Positions 1 through 6,611 of a stretch of 35,825 bases of DNA are shown one piece after another. The stretch is taken from positions 1 through 35,825 of the IMG/VR virus record IMGVR_UViG_3300042691_008118. One strand, written 5' to 3'. The stretch is from a virus. How positions within the stretch are numbered: the first letter of the stretch is position 1; each line of letters starts with the position of its first letter. Below the pieces are notes generated by a model. It searched no databases and was not told the origin of the DNA. It saw nothing but the letters and a program-made list of their open reading frames with translations. The position numbers and the translations under genes are program-made.

Positions 1-143
1 GGGATCTGCAGACCGCTTACAACCGTGTTCATGGAAGCAACATGAGCAAGCTTGGAGAAGACGGTAAACCCATCCGCCGTGAAGACGGCAAGGTTCTCAA
101 GGGACCGAACTACTACGAACCCTCACTTATTGATCTTGTCTGA
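1..143 (+). CDS. 3' end of an unidentified phage gene (partial)
   Basis: An open frame enters from the left edge (first full codon at base 3) and ends at TGA 141-143. About 46 residues are visible, ending in ...YYEPSLIDLV, with a charged middle rich in Gly, Lys, Asp and Arg. I do not recognise the family. In P-SSP7-type cyanopodoviruses the genes before the RNR are replication genes (polymerase, exonuclease), so this may be the tail of one of those, but that is inferred from position only. The next gene starts 7 nt after the stop. Confidence 0.6.
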   Translation, partial: DLQTAYNRVHGSNMSKLGEDGKPIRREDGKVLKGPNYYEPSLIDLV

Positions 144-150
144 TATTACT

Positions 151-1533
151 GTGACTAAAGAACTCATCGCACGTACTGGCCGTGTGCAAAGTTGGATTGA
201 TGATCCGACATCTCGACTCCCCGTATCCTGCACCGTGTTTGTGGTGGAGGATGAAATGGAAGGTGACAATGGAATCGAAGCATCTTGGAGATTTGTTTCG
301 CACGCTCTACGCTATGGAGCGGGAGTTGCAGTCCATCTATCAAAGCTCCGGCCCCGAGGAAAGGAAAATGATAAAGGCTTGGTTGCATCAGGCCCCGTAT
401 CTTTTGCCAAGATCTACTCGACTCTGAATGAAATCCTGAGGCGTGGTGGAGTCTATAAAAATGGAGCAGTTGTATGCCATCTGGATCTTAACCATCCTGA
501 TGTGCTTGAGTTCATTACTGCTAGCCGTAGTGAGCTGCCTTGGGTTAAGCGTTGCGTTAACATTAACTGGCACTGGTGGAATCTTGCCACCGATGATGTC
601 AAGGAAGCGCTGATTCTTGCCATCAAACGCGGCGACGTTTGGCTCAACAAAACTAAGGTTGATAAGTATGGAAACCGTATCTACGGAAATGTTTGCCTGG
701 AAGTGTACCTGCCCTCACGGGGAACCTGTCTACTGCAACATGTCAATCTTGGGGCATGCGAATTTAGTGACATTCGACGTGCGTTCAGTACCGGAATGTC
801 AGAGCTGTGCTCGCTCCATGCCAAAACTGGTGTCGGAGACAGTGGCGAATACCTCACTCCAGAGATTGATCGCCAGGTCGGTCTCGGAATGCTTGGGTTG
901 GCAAACCTGCTCCGTCGCCAAGGGGTGACCTACAAGGAGTTTGGTGAGGCACTCGCTGCTATCAACAACAATCAGCCTCATGAACGGACACCTGCTGCGG
1001 TGTTGGCTCATGAGATCAATGCTGGTGTACGTGAGGCTGCTCAGATTGCTAAGGCTAACGGTATGGTCCGTGCCTTTGCCATTGCCCCCACAGCTTCGTG
1101 CAGCTACCGCTACACCGATCTCGATGGGTACACCACTTGCCCTGAGATCGCTCCTCCTATTGCCCGCCAGGTTGACCGTGACAGCGGTACGTTTGGTGTC
1201 CAGAGCTTTGACTACGGTCCGGTTGAGATCGCATCAGAAGTTGGCTGGGATGACTACTTCAAAGTGGCAAACGGCATCGTAAGGATGCTGTCAATCACGG
1301 GACTTCTTCACGGCTATTCGTTCAATTCGTGGTCAGATGTGATCACGTATGACGAAAGCTTTATTGAAGAGTGGCTGAATTCTGATCAGACCTCCCTTTA
1401 CTATTCGCTTCAAGTAATGGGAGACACTCAAGATAAGTCGAGTGCTTACGCTGCACTTGATGAATCTGAAGTCGACGATTACTTGGATGCGCTTCTTACT
1501 GATTCTGCTCCTGATTGTAATTGCGGCGAATGA
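151..1533 (+). CDS. nrdA: ribonucleotide reductase, class I-like large (alpha) subunit
   Basis: This is the catalytic subunit that reduces ribonucleotides to deoxynucleotides for phage DNA synthesis. From GTG 151 the protein is 460 aa. Visible motifs are the first redox Cys at C27 (PVSC), the active-site triad N180-x-C182-x-E184 (GNVCLE), the partner Cys C203 (NLGACEF), a paired tyrosine in TSLYYSLQ that matches the radical-transfer tyrosines of class I enzymes, and a C-terminal DCNCGE Cys pair. The YY pair and the adjacent beta-subunit gene favour class I over B12-dependent class II. There is no N-terminal ATP cone, and only about 26 residues precede the first catalytic Cys, much less than in typical class I enzymes. 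The frame stays open up to base 52, but that part overlaps the upstream gene, so GTG 151 is preferred; TTG 136 is an alternative. It overlaps nrdB by 4 nt (ATGA). Confidence 0.9.
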   Translation: MTKELIARTGRVQSWIDDPTSRLPVSCTVFVVEDEMEGDNGIEASWRFVSHALRYGAGVAVHLSKLRPRGKENDKGLVASGPVSFAKIYSTLNEILRRGGVYKNGAVVCHLDLNHPDVLEFITASRSELPWVKRCVNINWHWWNLATDDVKEALILAIKRGDVWLNKTKVDKYGNRIYGNVCLEVYLPSRGTCLLQHVNLGACEFSDIRRAFSTGMSELCSLHAKTGVGDSGEYLTPEIDRQVGLGMLGLANLLRRQGVTYKEFGEALAAINNNQPHERTPAAVLAHEINAGVREAAQIAKANGMVRAFAIAPTASCSYRYTDLDGYTTCPEIAPPIARQVDRDSGTFGVQSFDYGPVEIASEVGWDDYFKVANGIVRMLSITGLLHGYSFNSWSDVITYDESFIEEWLNSDQTSLYYSLQVMGDTQDKSSAYAALDESEVDDYLDALLTDSAPDCNCGE

Positions 1534-2243
1534 ACCCCTATCAGAAACTATTTAATCGAAAGCGTAAGTGGTCTCCTGTCCAGACCACAGCCGGTGCTGT
1601 GAAGGAGGGCTCGGAAGAAACTATCTTCCGGGCTCTTGCCCTGAGGCACATGGAACTCCCCGTTGGGGACTTTATCAAAGATGCACTAACCAATGAAGTT
1701 CCAGAGTTATCACGGGATTTACTTCTGTCCAATATCCGGGACGAAGAGAACCACGACCTGGCTCTCGGCTACATCGCGAACGCTTACGGCGTTGACGAGA
1801 AAGCTGAAGCCGAAGCAATGCGTCTCCGGGAAGCTTGGGTCTCGCATCCTGATCACACTGTCCTCAAAGCGATGGTTGCCGAGCGTGCGATTTTCTTCGT
1901 ACTTCTCCCCTTCTTCCGCTTTAATGGTGACGCTGGAATGCGAACAGTAAGTGCTGACATTTCACGCGATGAGCAAGTTCATGTGGCAACGAATAGCTTG
2001 GTATGTCGTGAGCTTGGTCTCACTGTCAGTCCTTCTCTGGATAAGCTCAGGAAGGCAACCATTAATTGGGTGATGCAACCACTGAAGAAGTCCGAGAACA
2101 AATACTTGGACAAGCAGTTTTGGTTGGATCAGAGCGATAGCTTGATGTATGCCGGTAAGGCAGAAGGGTTGATTGAAACACAACGTGCTCGGATGCCTGC
2201 GTTCTTTGAACATGCAAACCCCAATCTTCCTCAATACGCTTGA
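1530..2243 (+). CDS. nrdB: ribonucleotide reductase, small (beta) subunit, compact and lacking the usual radical Tyr
   Basis: Ferritin-like radical-generating partner of NrdA, 237 aa from ATG 1530, which overlaps the nrdA stop as ATGA and implies translational coupling. Metal-ligand motifs are visible: E72-x-x-H75 (EENH), E119 (AERA) and E148-x-x-H151 (DEQVH), with a likely first carboxylate near E42 or D47. The position four residues after H75, where E. coli NrdB has its radical tyrosine (Y122), is Leu79; the nearest Tyr is Y81. In known families a missing Tyr goes with an alternative cofactor, as in the Mn/Fe class Ic enzymes. The protein is well short of the usual 320-380 aa. The identity is secure; the cofactor type is inference. 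Confidence 0.85.
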   Translation: MNPYQKLFNRKRKWSPVQTTAGAVKEGSEETIFRALALRHMELPVGDFIKDALTNEVPELSRDLLLSNIRDEENHDLALGYIANAYGVDEKAEAEAMRLREAWVSHPDHTVLKAMVAERAIFFVLLPFFRFNGDAGMRTVSADISRDEQVHVATNSLVCRELGLTVSPSLDKLRKATINWVMQPLKKSENKYLDKQFWLDQSDSLMYAGKAEGLIETQRARMPAFFEHANPNLPQYA

Positions 2244-2409
2244 GACCCACGGTCTTCAGCTCAGCTCACTCATTGCTGAATTAGATGAGAACTTTCCACC
2301 AACGAATCCCAACCCTAGTGAATCCCTTTCACAAATAATGTACCGCTCTGGCCAACGTTCTGTGGTCGAGTGGATTCAACACCGACTCAACGAAGAGAAC
2401 AATGGGTAA
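2212..2409 (+). CDS. small hypothetical protein between RNR and virion genes
   Basis: This is a 65-aa frame from ATG 2212, overlapping the end of nrdB by 32 nt and the next gene by 8 nt. The C-terminal half is helical and polar (SLSQIMYRSGQRSVVEWIQ). An earlier in-frame start at 2173 would lengthen the overlap with nrdB and is less likely. I do not recognise a family. Small ORFs between the nucleotide-metabolism genes and the portal are usual in cyanopodoviruses. Confidence 0.6.
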   Translation: MQTPIFLNTLETHGLQLSSLIAELDENFPPTNPNPSESLSQIMYRSGQRSVVEWIQHRLNEENNG

Positions 2410-3175
2410 GAGTAAAGAACAAAAACAAGCTGCCAAAGCTGCTAAGCAAGAAGCTAAGGCTCTTAAGATTCAACAGCGGGAACAAAACCAACAAGACCGC
2501 TACGCCGCTGCTGCTGCTGATGGGAAGATCAGGGCGAGCGAACTCCAAGATATCTTTGGTAAAAATGTTGGTCGTCTTGGGGGACCAAGTCGTGAGCAGA
2601 TGGCAACTGAACTTGCCAAGTTTGCGTTGGGTAATCCTAATGTACAAATTGGTAAAGGTGTTACTCAGCAGACGGGCCTCAAGATGAGGACTGATGAAAG
2701 CGGCGGTCGCTTTGCTACTTACACTCCAGAAATGGTGACACCTCTGCGTAATCCAAACAGTTCAGTGTCATCTCCTTATCGTGCAACAGCTGACTTCGGT
2801 AAGGCCAACACTTCGTGGTCTGCAACTGCTGGTGGTATGTATCGCTTTGGCGGAAGTCCTAGTGCTCCTATGGCTCCAGCTTCTACTGGATCTGATTATG
2901 AGTACACACCCCCCTCGTTTGACACCTACAACCCCACACCTCTTGTGGACGGTTACGGTGGCAGTGGTAGTGGTGGTACTGCTCCTGATTCAGCACCTTC
3001 TCCTTCCCCTCAGTTCATGCCTGGTGGTGTTGGGAGTTCTGTTGATGGTGGAGCTACAGGTTTCCGTCGTAAAAAATCATCGGCTCGTGCTGCTGGTCTA
3101 ACAACCAAAGGTTCTGGTCGTCTCCGTATCAACCAGGGTTCTACTGGATCTACTGGTCTCAATATCGGTTTGTAA
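2402..3175 (+). CDS. putative virion/tail-associated protein before the portal gene
   Basis: A 257-aa protein with three zones. Residues 1-45 are Lys/Gln/Ala-rich and probably coiled (KEQKQAAKAAKQEAKAL). Residues 45-120 form a short folded-looking region. The rest is Gly/Ser/Pro/Thr-rich with a basic C-terminus (FRRKKSSARAAG). It starts at ATG 2402 inside the previous gene and ends 3 nt before the portal start. In T7 the same slot is held by gene 7.3, a small tail protein needed for adsorption. Position and low complexity suggest an analogous virion role, but there is no clear sequence match, so the function is inferred from synteny alone. Confidence 0.65.
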   Translation: MGKSKEQKQAAKAAKQEAKALKIQQREQNQQDRYAAAAADGKIRASELQDIFGKNVGRLGGPSREQMATELAKFALGNPNVQIGKGVTQQTGLKMRTDESGGRFATYTPEMVTPLRNPNSSVSSPYRATADFGKANTSWSATAGGMYRFGGSPSAPMAPASTGSDYEYTPPSFDTYNPTPLVDGYGGSGSGGTAPDSAPSPSPQFMPGGVGSSVDGGATGFRRKKSSARAAGLTTKGSGRLRINQGSTGSTGLNIGL

Positions 3176-3178
3176 TTA

Positions 3179-4792
3179 ATGTCTGCTAAATCACGTTATG
3201 ACTATTTAGCTAGCGACCGTTCCAACTTTCTCAACGTAGCAAGGCAAGCTGCTGACCTCACTCTTCCTTACCTAAACCGTGGTGAAGAAGAGTTTGTCAA
3301 AGGCGCACGTCATCTCCCTACACCGTGGCAAAGCGTTGGTGCAAAGGGCGTAGTCACTCTGGCATCTAAGTTGATGCTGGCTCTACTACCTCCTCAAACC
3401 AGCTTCTTTAAGCTCCAGGTAAATGACAGTGCATTGGGTACTGAGCTTCCCCCGGAGGCCAAGTCTGAGCTTGATCTTTCCTTTGCAAAGATTGAACGTA
3501 TTATCCTTGAATCCATTGCTGCTTCTAGTGACCGTGTTGTTGTACACCAAGCGCTGAAGCATTTGGTGGTGACTGGTAATGCGTTGATCTTCATGGGTGA
3601 GAAACAGCTTAAGCTGTACCCCTTGAATCGCTATGTAGTGGAAAGAGATGGCAACGGCAATGTGCTTGAAATAGTCACTAAAGAACGCATCTCTAAAAAA
3701 CTACTGCTTAAGGTTCTTCCTCAGATTCTGCCTAACCGTCCTGACGGTAATGAGGCGGATCGAAATGATGAGGTTGATATCTACACTCACGTTCGTCGAG
3801 ACAACAATCGTTTTGTCTGGCATCAAGAGTATGAAGACAAGATCATCCCTGGCTCAATGGGTAAAGCACCTGTTGATGCAAACCCATGGTTGGTTCTTCG
3901 CTTCAACACTGTTGATGGTGAGGTCTATGGACGTGGTCGTGTTGAAGAGTTCATTGGGGATCTACGGTCCCTTGAGGCACTCTCTCAGGCCCTCGTAGAA
4001 GGCTCTGCAGCAGCCGCCAAAGTGGTCTTCGTGGTATCACCATCAAGCACTACTAAACCCCAGACGCTGGCCTCTGCAGGCAACGGTGCAATCGTTCAAG
4101 GACGACCTGATGACATTGGTGTCATCCAAGTTGGTAAGACTGCTGACTTCCGAACTGCATTTGAAATGATGCAGCAGTTGGAGCGTCGGTTGTCTGAAGC
4201 ATTCCTGATCCTTTCTGTTCGTCAGTCTGAACGGACTACAGCAGAAGAAGTGCGGATGACTCAAATGGAACTTGAGCAGCAGCTTGGTGGACTCTTCAGT
4301 CTGCTGACTACTGAGTTCCTTGTACCGTATCTGAATCGAAAACTAAACGTCTTCCAGAAGACAGGTCAAATCCCTCGTCTTCCAAAGGAGATCGTCAAAC
4401 CCACCATTGTGGCTGGTGTGAATGCATTGGGCCGTGGTCAGGATCGTGAAAGCCTCAGCGCTTTCCTTCAGACCATTGCTCAGAATATGGGTCCAGAGGC
4501 ACTTGCGAAATACATCAATGGTGATGAGGTAATCAAACGTCTTGCTGCTGCACAAGGTATTGATGTACTCAACCTTGTCAAGTCTATGGCTGATGTCCAA
4601 GGTGAAGCACAGCAGAACATGGCAATGCAGAAGGACATGATGCTGACTCAGCAGATTGGTCAACTCGCTAAAACACCTCTTCTTGACCCAAGTAAAAACC
4701 CACAAGCAATGGAGATGATCGGTGGACAAGGTAACCCCGTCCCGCCCAACCAAGGCCAAATCGAAACCGGTAACGCCCCCGCTATCGGCTGA
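3179..4792 (+). CDS. portal (head-tail connector) protein, T7 gp8-like
   Basis: The 537-aa protein is the dodecameric portal through which DNA is packaged and ejected, and it nucleates capsid assembly. Its length is close to T7 gp8 (536 aa). It has the conserved podoviral start (RYDYLASDR, followed by LTLPYL) and the segment TPWQSVGAKGVVTLASKLMLA that links to LLPPQTSFFKL. The core continues with NPWLVLRFN and EALSQALVEGSAAAAKVVF, then ERTTAEEVRMT. The C-terminus is Gln/Asn/Pro-rich. The gene follows its neighbour after 3 nt and its 3' end overlaps a small ORF in another frame. The assignment is secure by family pattern and by position before the scaffold. Confidence 0.96.
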   Translation: MSAKSRYDYLASDRSNFLNVARQAADLTLPYLNRGEEEFVKGARHLPTPWQSVGAKGVVTLASKLMLALLPPQTSFFKLQVNDSALGTELPPEAKSELDLSFAKIERIILESIAASSDRVVVHQALKHLVVTGNALIFMGEKQLKLYPLNRYVVERDGNGNVLEIVTKERISKKLLLKVLPQILPNRPDGNEADRNDEVDIYTHVRRDNNRFVWHQEYEDKIIPGSMGKAPVDANPWLVLRFNTVDGEVYGRGRVEEFIGDLRSLEALSQALVEGSAAAAKVVFVVSPSSTTKPQTLASAGNGAIVQGRPDDIGVIQVGKTADFRTAFEMMQQLERRLSEAFLILSVRQSERTTAEEVRMTQMELEQQLGGLFSLLTTEFLVPYLNRKLNVFQKTGQIPRLPKEIVKPTIVAGVNALGRGQDRESLSAFLQTIAQNMGPEALAKYINGDEVIKRLAAAQGIDVLNLVKSMADVQGEAQQNMAMQKDMMLTQQIGQLAKTPLLDPSKNPQAMEMIGGQGNPVPPNQGQIETGNAPAIG

Positions 4793-4940
4793 AGACCGTC
4801 AGTTCTTTGATGAGTCTGGCAACAAATATGCACCACGACCCAAGATTGGCAAAGCCACGATTGGAGTTCCCAACCGAGTGGAACGTGTAGGACTCGGCAA
4901 TCTTAAAGTAACTACTGTAAATGGCTACTCTGACATTTGA
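4722..4940 (+). CDS. small hypothetical protein overlapping portal and scaffold genes
   Basis: A 72-aa frame beginning at GTG 4722. It overlaps the portal 3' end by 71 nt and the scaffold start by 20 nt. The N-terminal third is Pro/Lys-rich; the unique part reads ...DRQFFDESGNKYAPRPKIG and is followed by a Val/Gly-rich end. No ATG exists in frame before the unique part, so either the GTG is used or the gene relies on coupling. The roughly 128 bases between portal and scaffold stay open in this frame, which supports it being real. No family recognised. Confidence 0.55.
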   Translation: MDKVTPSRPTKAKSKPVTPPLSAEDRQFFDESGNKYAPRPKIGKATIGVPNRVERVGLGNLKVTTVNGYSDI

Positions 4941-5688
4941 TCCAACAGAAGCTCAAGACGGAGAATTTACTGCAGATGAGCTTGACTCCCTTCAAGTGGG
5001 TGAAGCTCTGGAACAACAGCAACAACAGCTGCTGGCAGGTAAGTTCAAAGATGCTGAGGATCTTGAACAAGCATACATTGAGCTGCAACGAAAACTTGGT
5101 GATCCCTCTCAGCGTAATGCTGATCAAGTAGAGGAAGCACCGGTTGAAGAACAAGACGAACCTCAAGATGAAATCGATACTGATTTCCTTGAACGTCTGT
5201 GGCAAGAATCTCAGGATGAATATTCTGAAGAGACGTTGAAAGCTCTTGAGGGTATGGATCCTGCTGACGTTGCACAGATGTACCTTGAGTATCGTGCTCA
5301 GGTTGAAGAAGGCGCTACCACTGAAACCATCAGTGAAGGTGACGTACAGGCCCTGTACGGTCTTGTTGGTGGTGAGCAGCAGTACTCACAGATGATTGGT
5401 TGGGCAAAGGATACTTTGTCTGAACAGGAGATCTCGATGTACGACGCTGTGATGGATAAGGGTGATCCTCTTGCTTGTTACTTCGCTGTCAATGCTCTTG
5501 CCTTCCGTTTTCAGGAGGCACAAGGCTATGACGGTCAGATGTTGACTGGTAAGGCACCTAGTAATCAACAGGGCTTCCGTAGCCAGGCTGAGCTTGTTCG
5601 TGCGATGAGTGATCCTCGATACGACAATGATCCTGCCTATCGAGCAGATGTGGCTGCAAAACTTGAAATGTCCGATCTTAATTTCTAA
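4921..5688 (+). CDS. capsid assembly scaffold protein, T7 gp9-like
   Basis: Internal scaffold that guides procapsid assembly and leaves before DNA packaging. It is 255 aa, strongly acidic and Gln-rich, with an N-terminal TADELDSLQVGEALEQQQQQ stretch, then the family-typical FKDAEDLEQAYIELQRKLG. A long acidic helix-rich middle (EEAPVEEQDEPQDE) follows, then a more basic C-terminus with QAELVRAMSDPRY, where scaffolds normally contact the coat protein. T7 gp9 is about 300 aa. Position directly after the portal supports the call. It is followed 2 nt later by a 15-codon mini-ORF and then a terminator-like hairpin. Confidence 0.92.
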   Translation: MATLTFDPTEAQDGEFTADELDSLQVGEALEQQQQQLLAGKFKDAEDLEQAYIELQRKLGDPSQRNADQVEEAPVEEQDEPQDEIDTDFLERLWQESQDEYSEETLKALEGMDPADVAQMYLEYRAQVEEGATTETISEGDVQALYGLVGGEQQYSQMIGWAKDTLSEQEISMYDAVMDKGDPLACYFAVNALAFRFQEAQGYDGQMLTGKAPSNQQGFRSQAELVRAMSDPRYDNDPAYRADVAAKLEMSDLNF

Positions 5689-5690
5689 TC

Positions 5691-5738
5691 ATGAAAGGCA
5701 AAGGCGGTAAAGGTGGCGGCGGCAAGAAGGGCTGCTGA
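5691..5738 (+). CDS. possible 15-aa Gly/Lys micropeptide (MKGKGGKGGGGKKGC)
   Basis: ATG 5691 opens 2 nt after the scaffold stop and runs 15 codons to TGA 5736-5738, encoding an extremely Gly/Lys-rich peptide ending in Cys. It sits between a real gene and a terminator-like hairpin. The restricted composition and position are suggestive, but at this length the ORF could be chance. Confidence 0.35.
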   Translation: MKGKGGKGGGGKKGC

Positions 5739-5748
5739 TCACTGATTG

Positions 5749-5778
5749 AAGACTGGGGTTGCGAGTGCCCCGGTCTTT
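5749..5778 (+). terminator. terminator-like hairpin after the scaffold gene
   Basis: Bases 5749-5758 (AAGACTGGGG) pair with 5768-5777 (CCCCGGTCTT): ten pairs including one U-G, with a 9-nt loop. Only a short TTT follows, so termination may be partial. It separates the portal-scaffold block from the RlpA and capsid block. Confidence 0.6.
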
Positions 5779-5819
5779 ACTGAAGCGTTGGTTATATAAA
5801 CGTCCCTTGCAATGAACCA

Positions 5820-6125
5820 ATGCTTTATTTGACACTCACTCTTGCTTCTCTTGCTTCGTGGTATGGACATCCGTATCACGGTAATCGCACCGCCTCCGGT
5901 GAGATTTACAACATGAACTCCATGACTGCTGCACACCCCTCGCTTCCATTTGGAACAAAGGTTCGTGTCTGCAGTACCTCAACTAAGAAGTGCGTCACTG
6001 TTCGCATCAATGACCGTGGACCTTTTGTTCATGGTCGTCAGATCGATTTGAGTCGTGCTGCTGCTGAGGCTATTGGATTGAGAAGTGCGGGTGTTGGTCA
6101 AGTCACCATTACACGTATCAAGTAA
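5820..6125 (+). CDS. RlpA-like double-psi beta-barrel protein
   Basis: A 101-aa protein that is almost entirely an RlpA domain: ASWYGHPYHG, then RTASGE, MTAAHPSLPFGTKVRV, VTVRINDRGPF, and GRQIDLSRAAAEAIG. In bacterial RlpA this fold is a lytic transglycosylase acting on peptidoglycan, and the Asp in NDRGPF belongs to the conserved core. The first 12 residues (MLYLTLTLASLA) are hydrophobic and could be a short export signal. It lies between scaffold and capsid genes, where cyanophages often carry accessory cargo, and its stop overlaps the next start (TAATG). The domain is clear; whether it acts in lysis, entry or host-wall remodelling is unknown. RlpA is not a standard T7-like gene at this position. 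Confidence 0.85.
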   Translation: MLYLTLTLASLASWYGHPYHGNRTASGEIYNMNSMTAAHPSLPFGTKVRVCSTSTKKCVTVRINDRGPFVHGRQIDLSRAAAEAIGLRSAGVGQVTITRIK

Positions 6126-6268
6126 TGAAACCTGGCTTGTATGCAAACATCCACGCCAAACGTCTTCGTATCCAGAATGGTTCTGGAGAGAAGATGAGAA
6201 AGGTTGGATCGGCTGGTGCTCCTACTGCAGCACAGTTCAAGCGGTCTGCAAAGACTGCTAAGAAATAG
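6125..6268 (+). CDS. small basic protein, cyanophage-type (47 aa)
   Basis: ATG 6125 overlaps the RlpA stop (TAATG). The 47-aa product is strongly basic, beginning MKPGLYANIHAKRLRIQNGS, then GEKMRKVGSAGAPTA and ending KRSAKTAKK. From memory of cyanophage genomes, small proteins with the KGLYANI-H-AKR type of start and a GAPTA motif are common, but their function is unknown. Nucleic-acid or capsid association is plausible from charge only. The gene is easy to miss because of its length. Confidence 0.75.
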   Translation: MKPGLYANIHAKRLRIQNGSGEKMRKVGSAGAPTAAQFKRSAKTAKK

Positions 6269-6394
6269 TACCCGCTCTGCTTCGGTATCGGGCTGAAATC
6301 CACAGCGATGTGGTCGGAGGACTGATCACCTCCGCTCGATAGAGCCTAAGCCCCTGTTATGTCCTGATGAGGCATATCACGCTTAGGCCATCAT
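6269..6394 (+). ncRNA. structured non-coding RNA region between small gene and tRNA
   Basis: No ORF is convincing here. Several hairpins follow one another. CCACA at 6300 pairs with TGTGG across a GCGA (GNRA) tetraloop. A CGGAGG/CCTCCG 6-bp stem at about 6315-6334 encloses an 8-nt loop, ACTGATCA. GCCTAAGC 6343-6350 pairs with GCTTAGGC 6381-6388 and contains an inner hairpin looped by TGATGA. The next bases begin the tRNA. It may be the leader or processing region of the capsid transcript, or a separate small RNA. That it is expressed is inference. Confidence 0.45.
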
Positions 6395-6465
6395 TTCGAT
6401 TTCGTCTAATGGTAAGACGCTGGTCTCCAAAACCAGAGATGGTGGTTCGATCCCATCAATCGGAG
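6395..6465 (+). tRNA. tRNA-Trp (anticodon CCA)
   Basis: A complete 71-nt cloverleaf can be folded. The acceptor TTCGATT pairs with AATCGGA (one U-G). The D-stem is GTCT/AGAC with loop AATGGTA. The anticodon stem is CTGGT/ACCAG with loop CTCCAAA (anticodon CCA at 6427-6429, reading UGG). The variable loop is AGAT. The T-stem is GGTGG/CCATC with loop TTCGATC, and the discriminator is G. No 3' CCA is encoded. The anticodon arm is like bacterial tRNA-Trp. It lies about 150 bases upstream of the major capsid gene, an unusual place. Confidence 0.85.
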
Positions 6466-6611
6466 TTGACTATCGGCCTCCTACGGGAGACAACCTTTAG
6501 TCATGACAGTCGGAGAGACGACAACAAATAAAACTGATTGAACACATGACACTTCATGTGATTCTCTAAGCGCTTAGAGGGAAACGAACACAACCTTCTC
6601 TCTTTACTATT
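6466..6611 (+). promoter_or_regulatory. major capsid leader with hairpins and a 16-bp palindrome
   Basis: No gene is visible between the tRNA and the capsid start. CACATGA 6543-6549 pairs with TCATGTG 6554-6560 over a 4-nt loop. CTCTAAGCGCTTAGAG at 6564-6579 is a perfect 16-bp palindrome. CTCC/GGGAG near 6479-6489 forms a smaller stem. The stems lie 30-130 bases before the capsid GTG. They could stabilise the abundant capsid mRNA, be processing sites, or be a protein-binding operator. I see no clear Shine-Dalgarno just before the GTG. Confidence 0.5.

Noticed and set aside
52-150. NrdA starting at base 52
   Set aside because: The segment overlaps the upstream gene in a different frame and has no RNR-like sequence; GTG 151 is more sensible.
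6269-6465. Hammerhead ribozyme, because CTGATGAG occurs at 6364 and GAAA at 6295
   Set aside because: The GAAA box, cleavage triplet and CTGATGA cannot be joined by the required three stems; stem I is missing and stem II would have only about three pairs.
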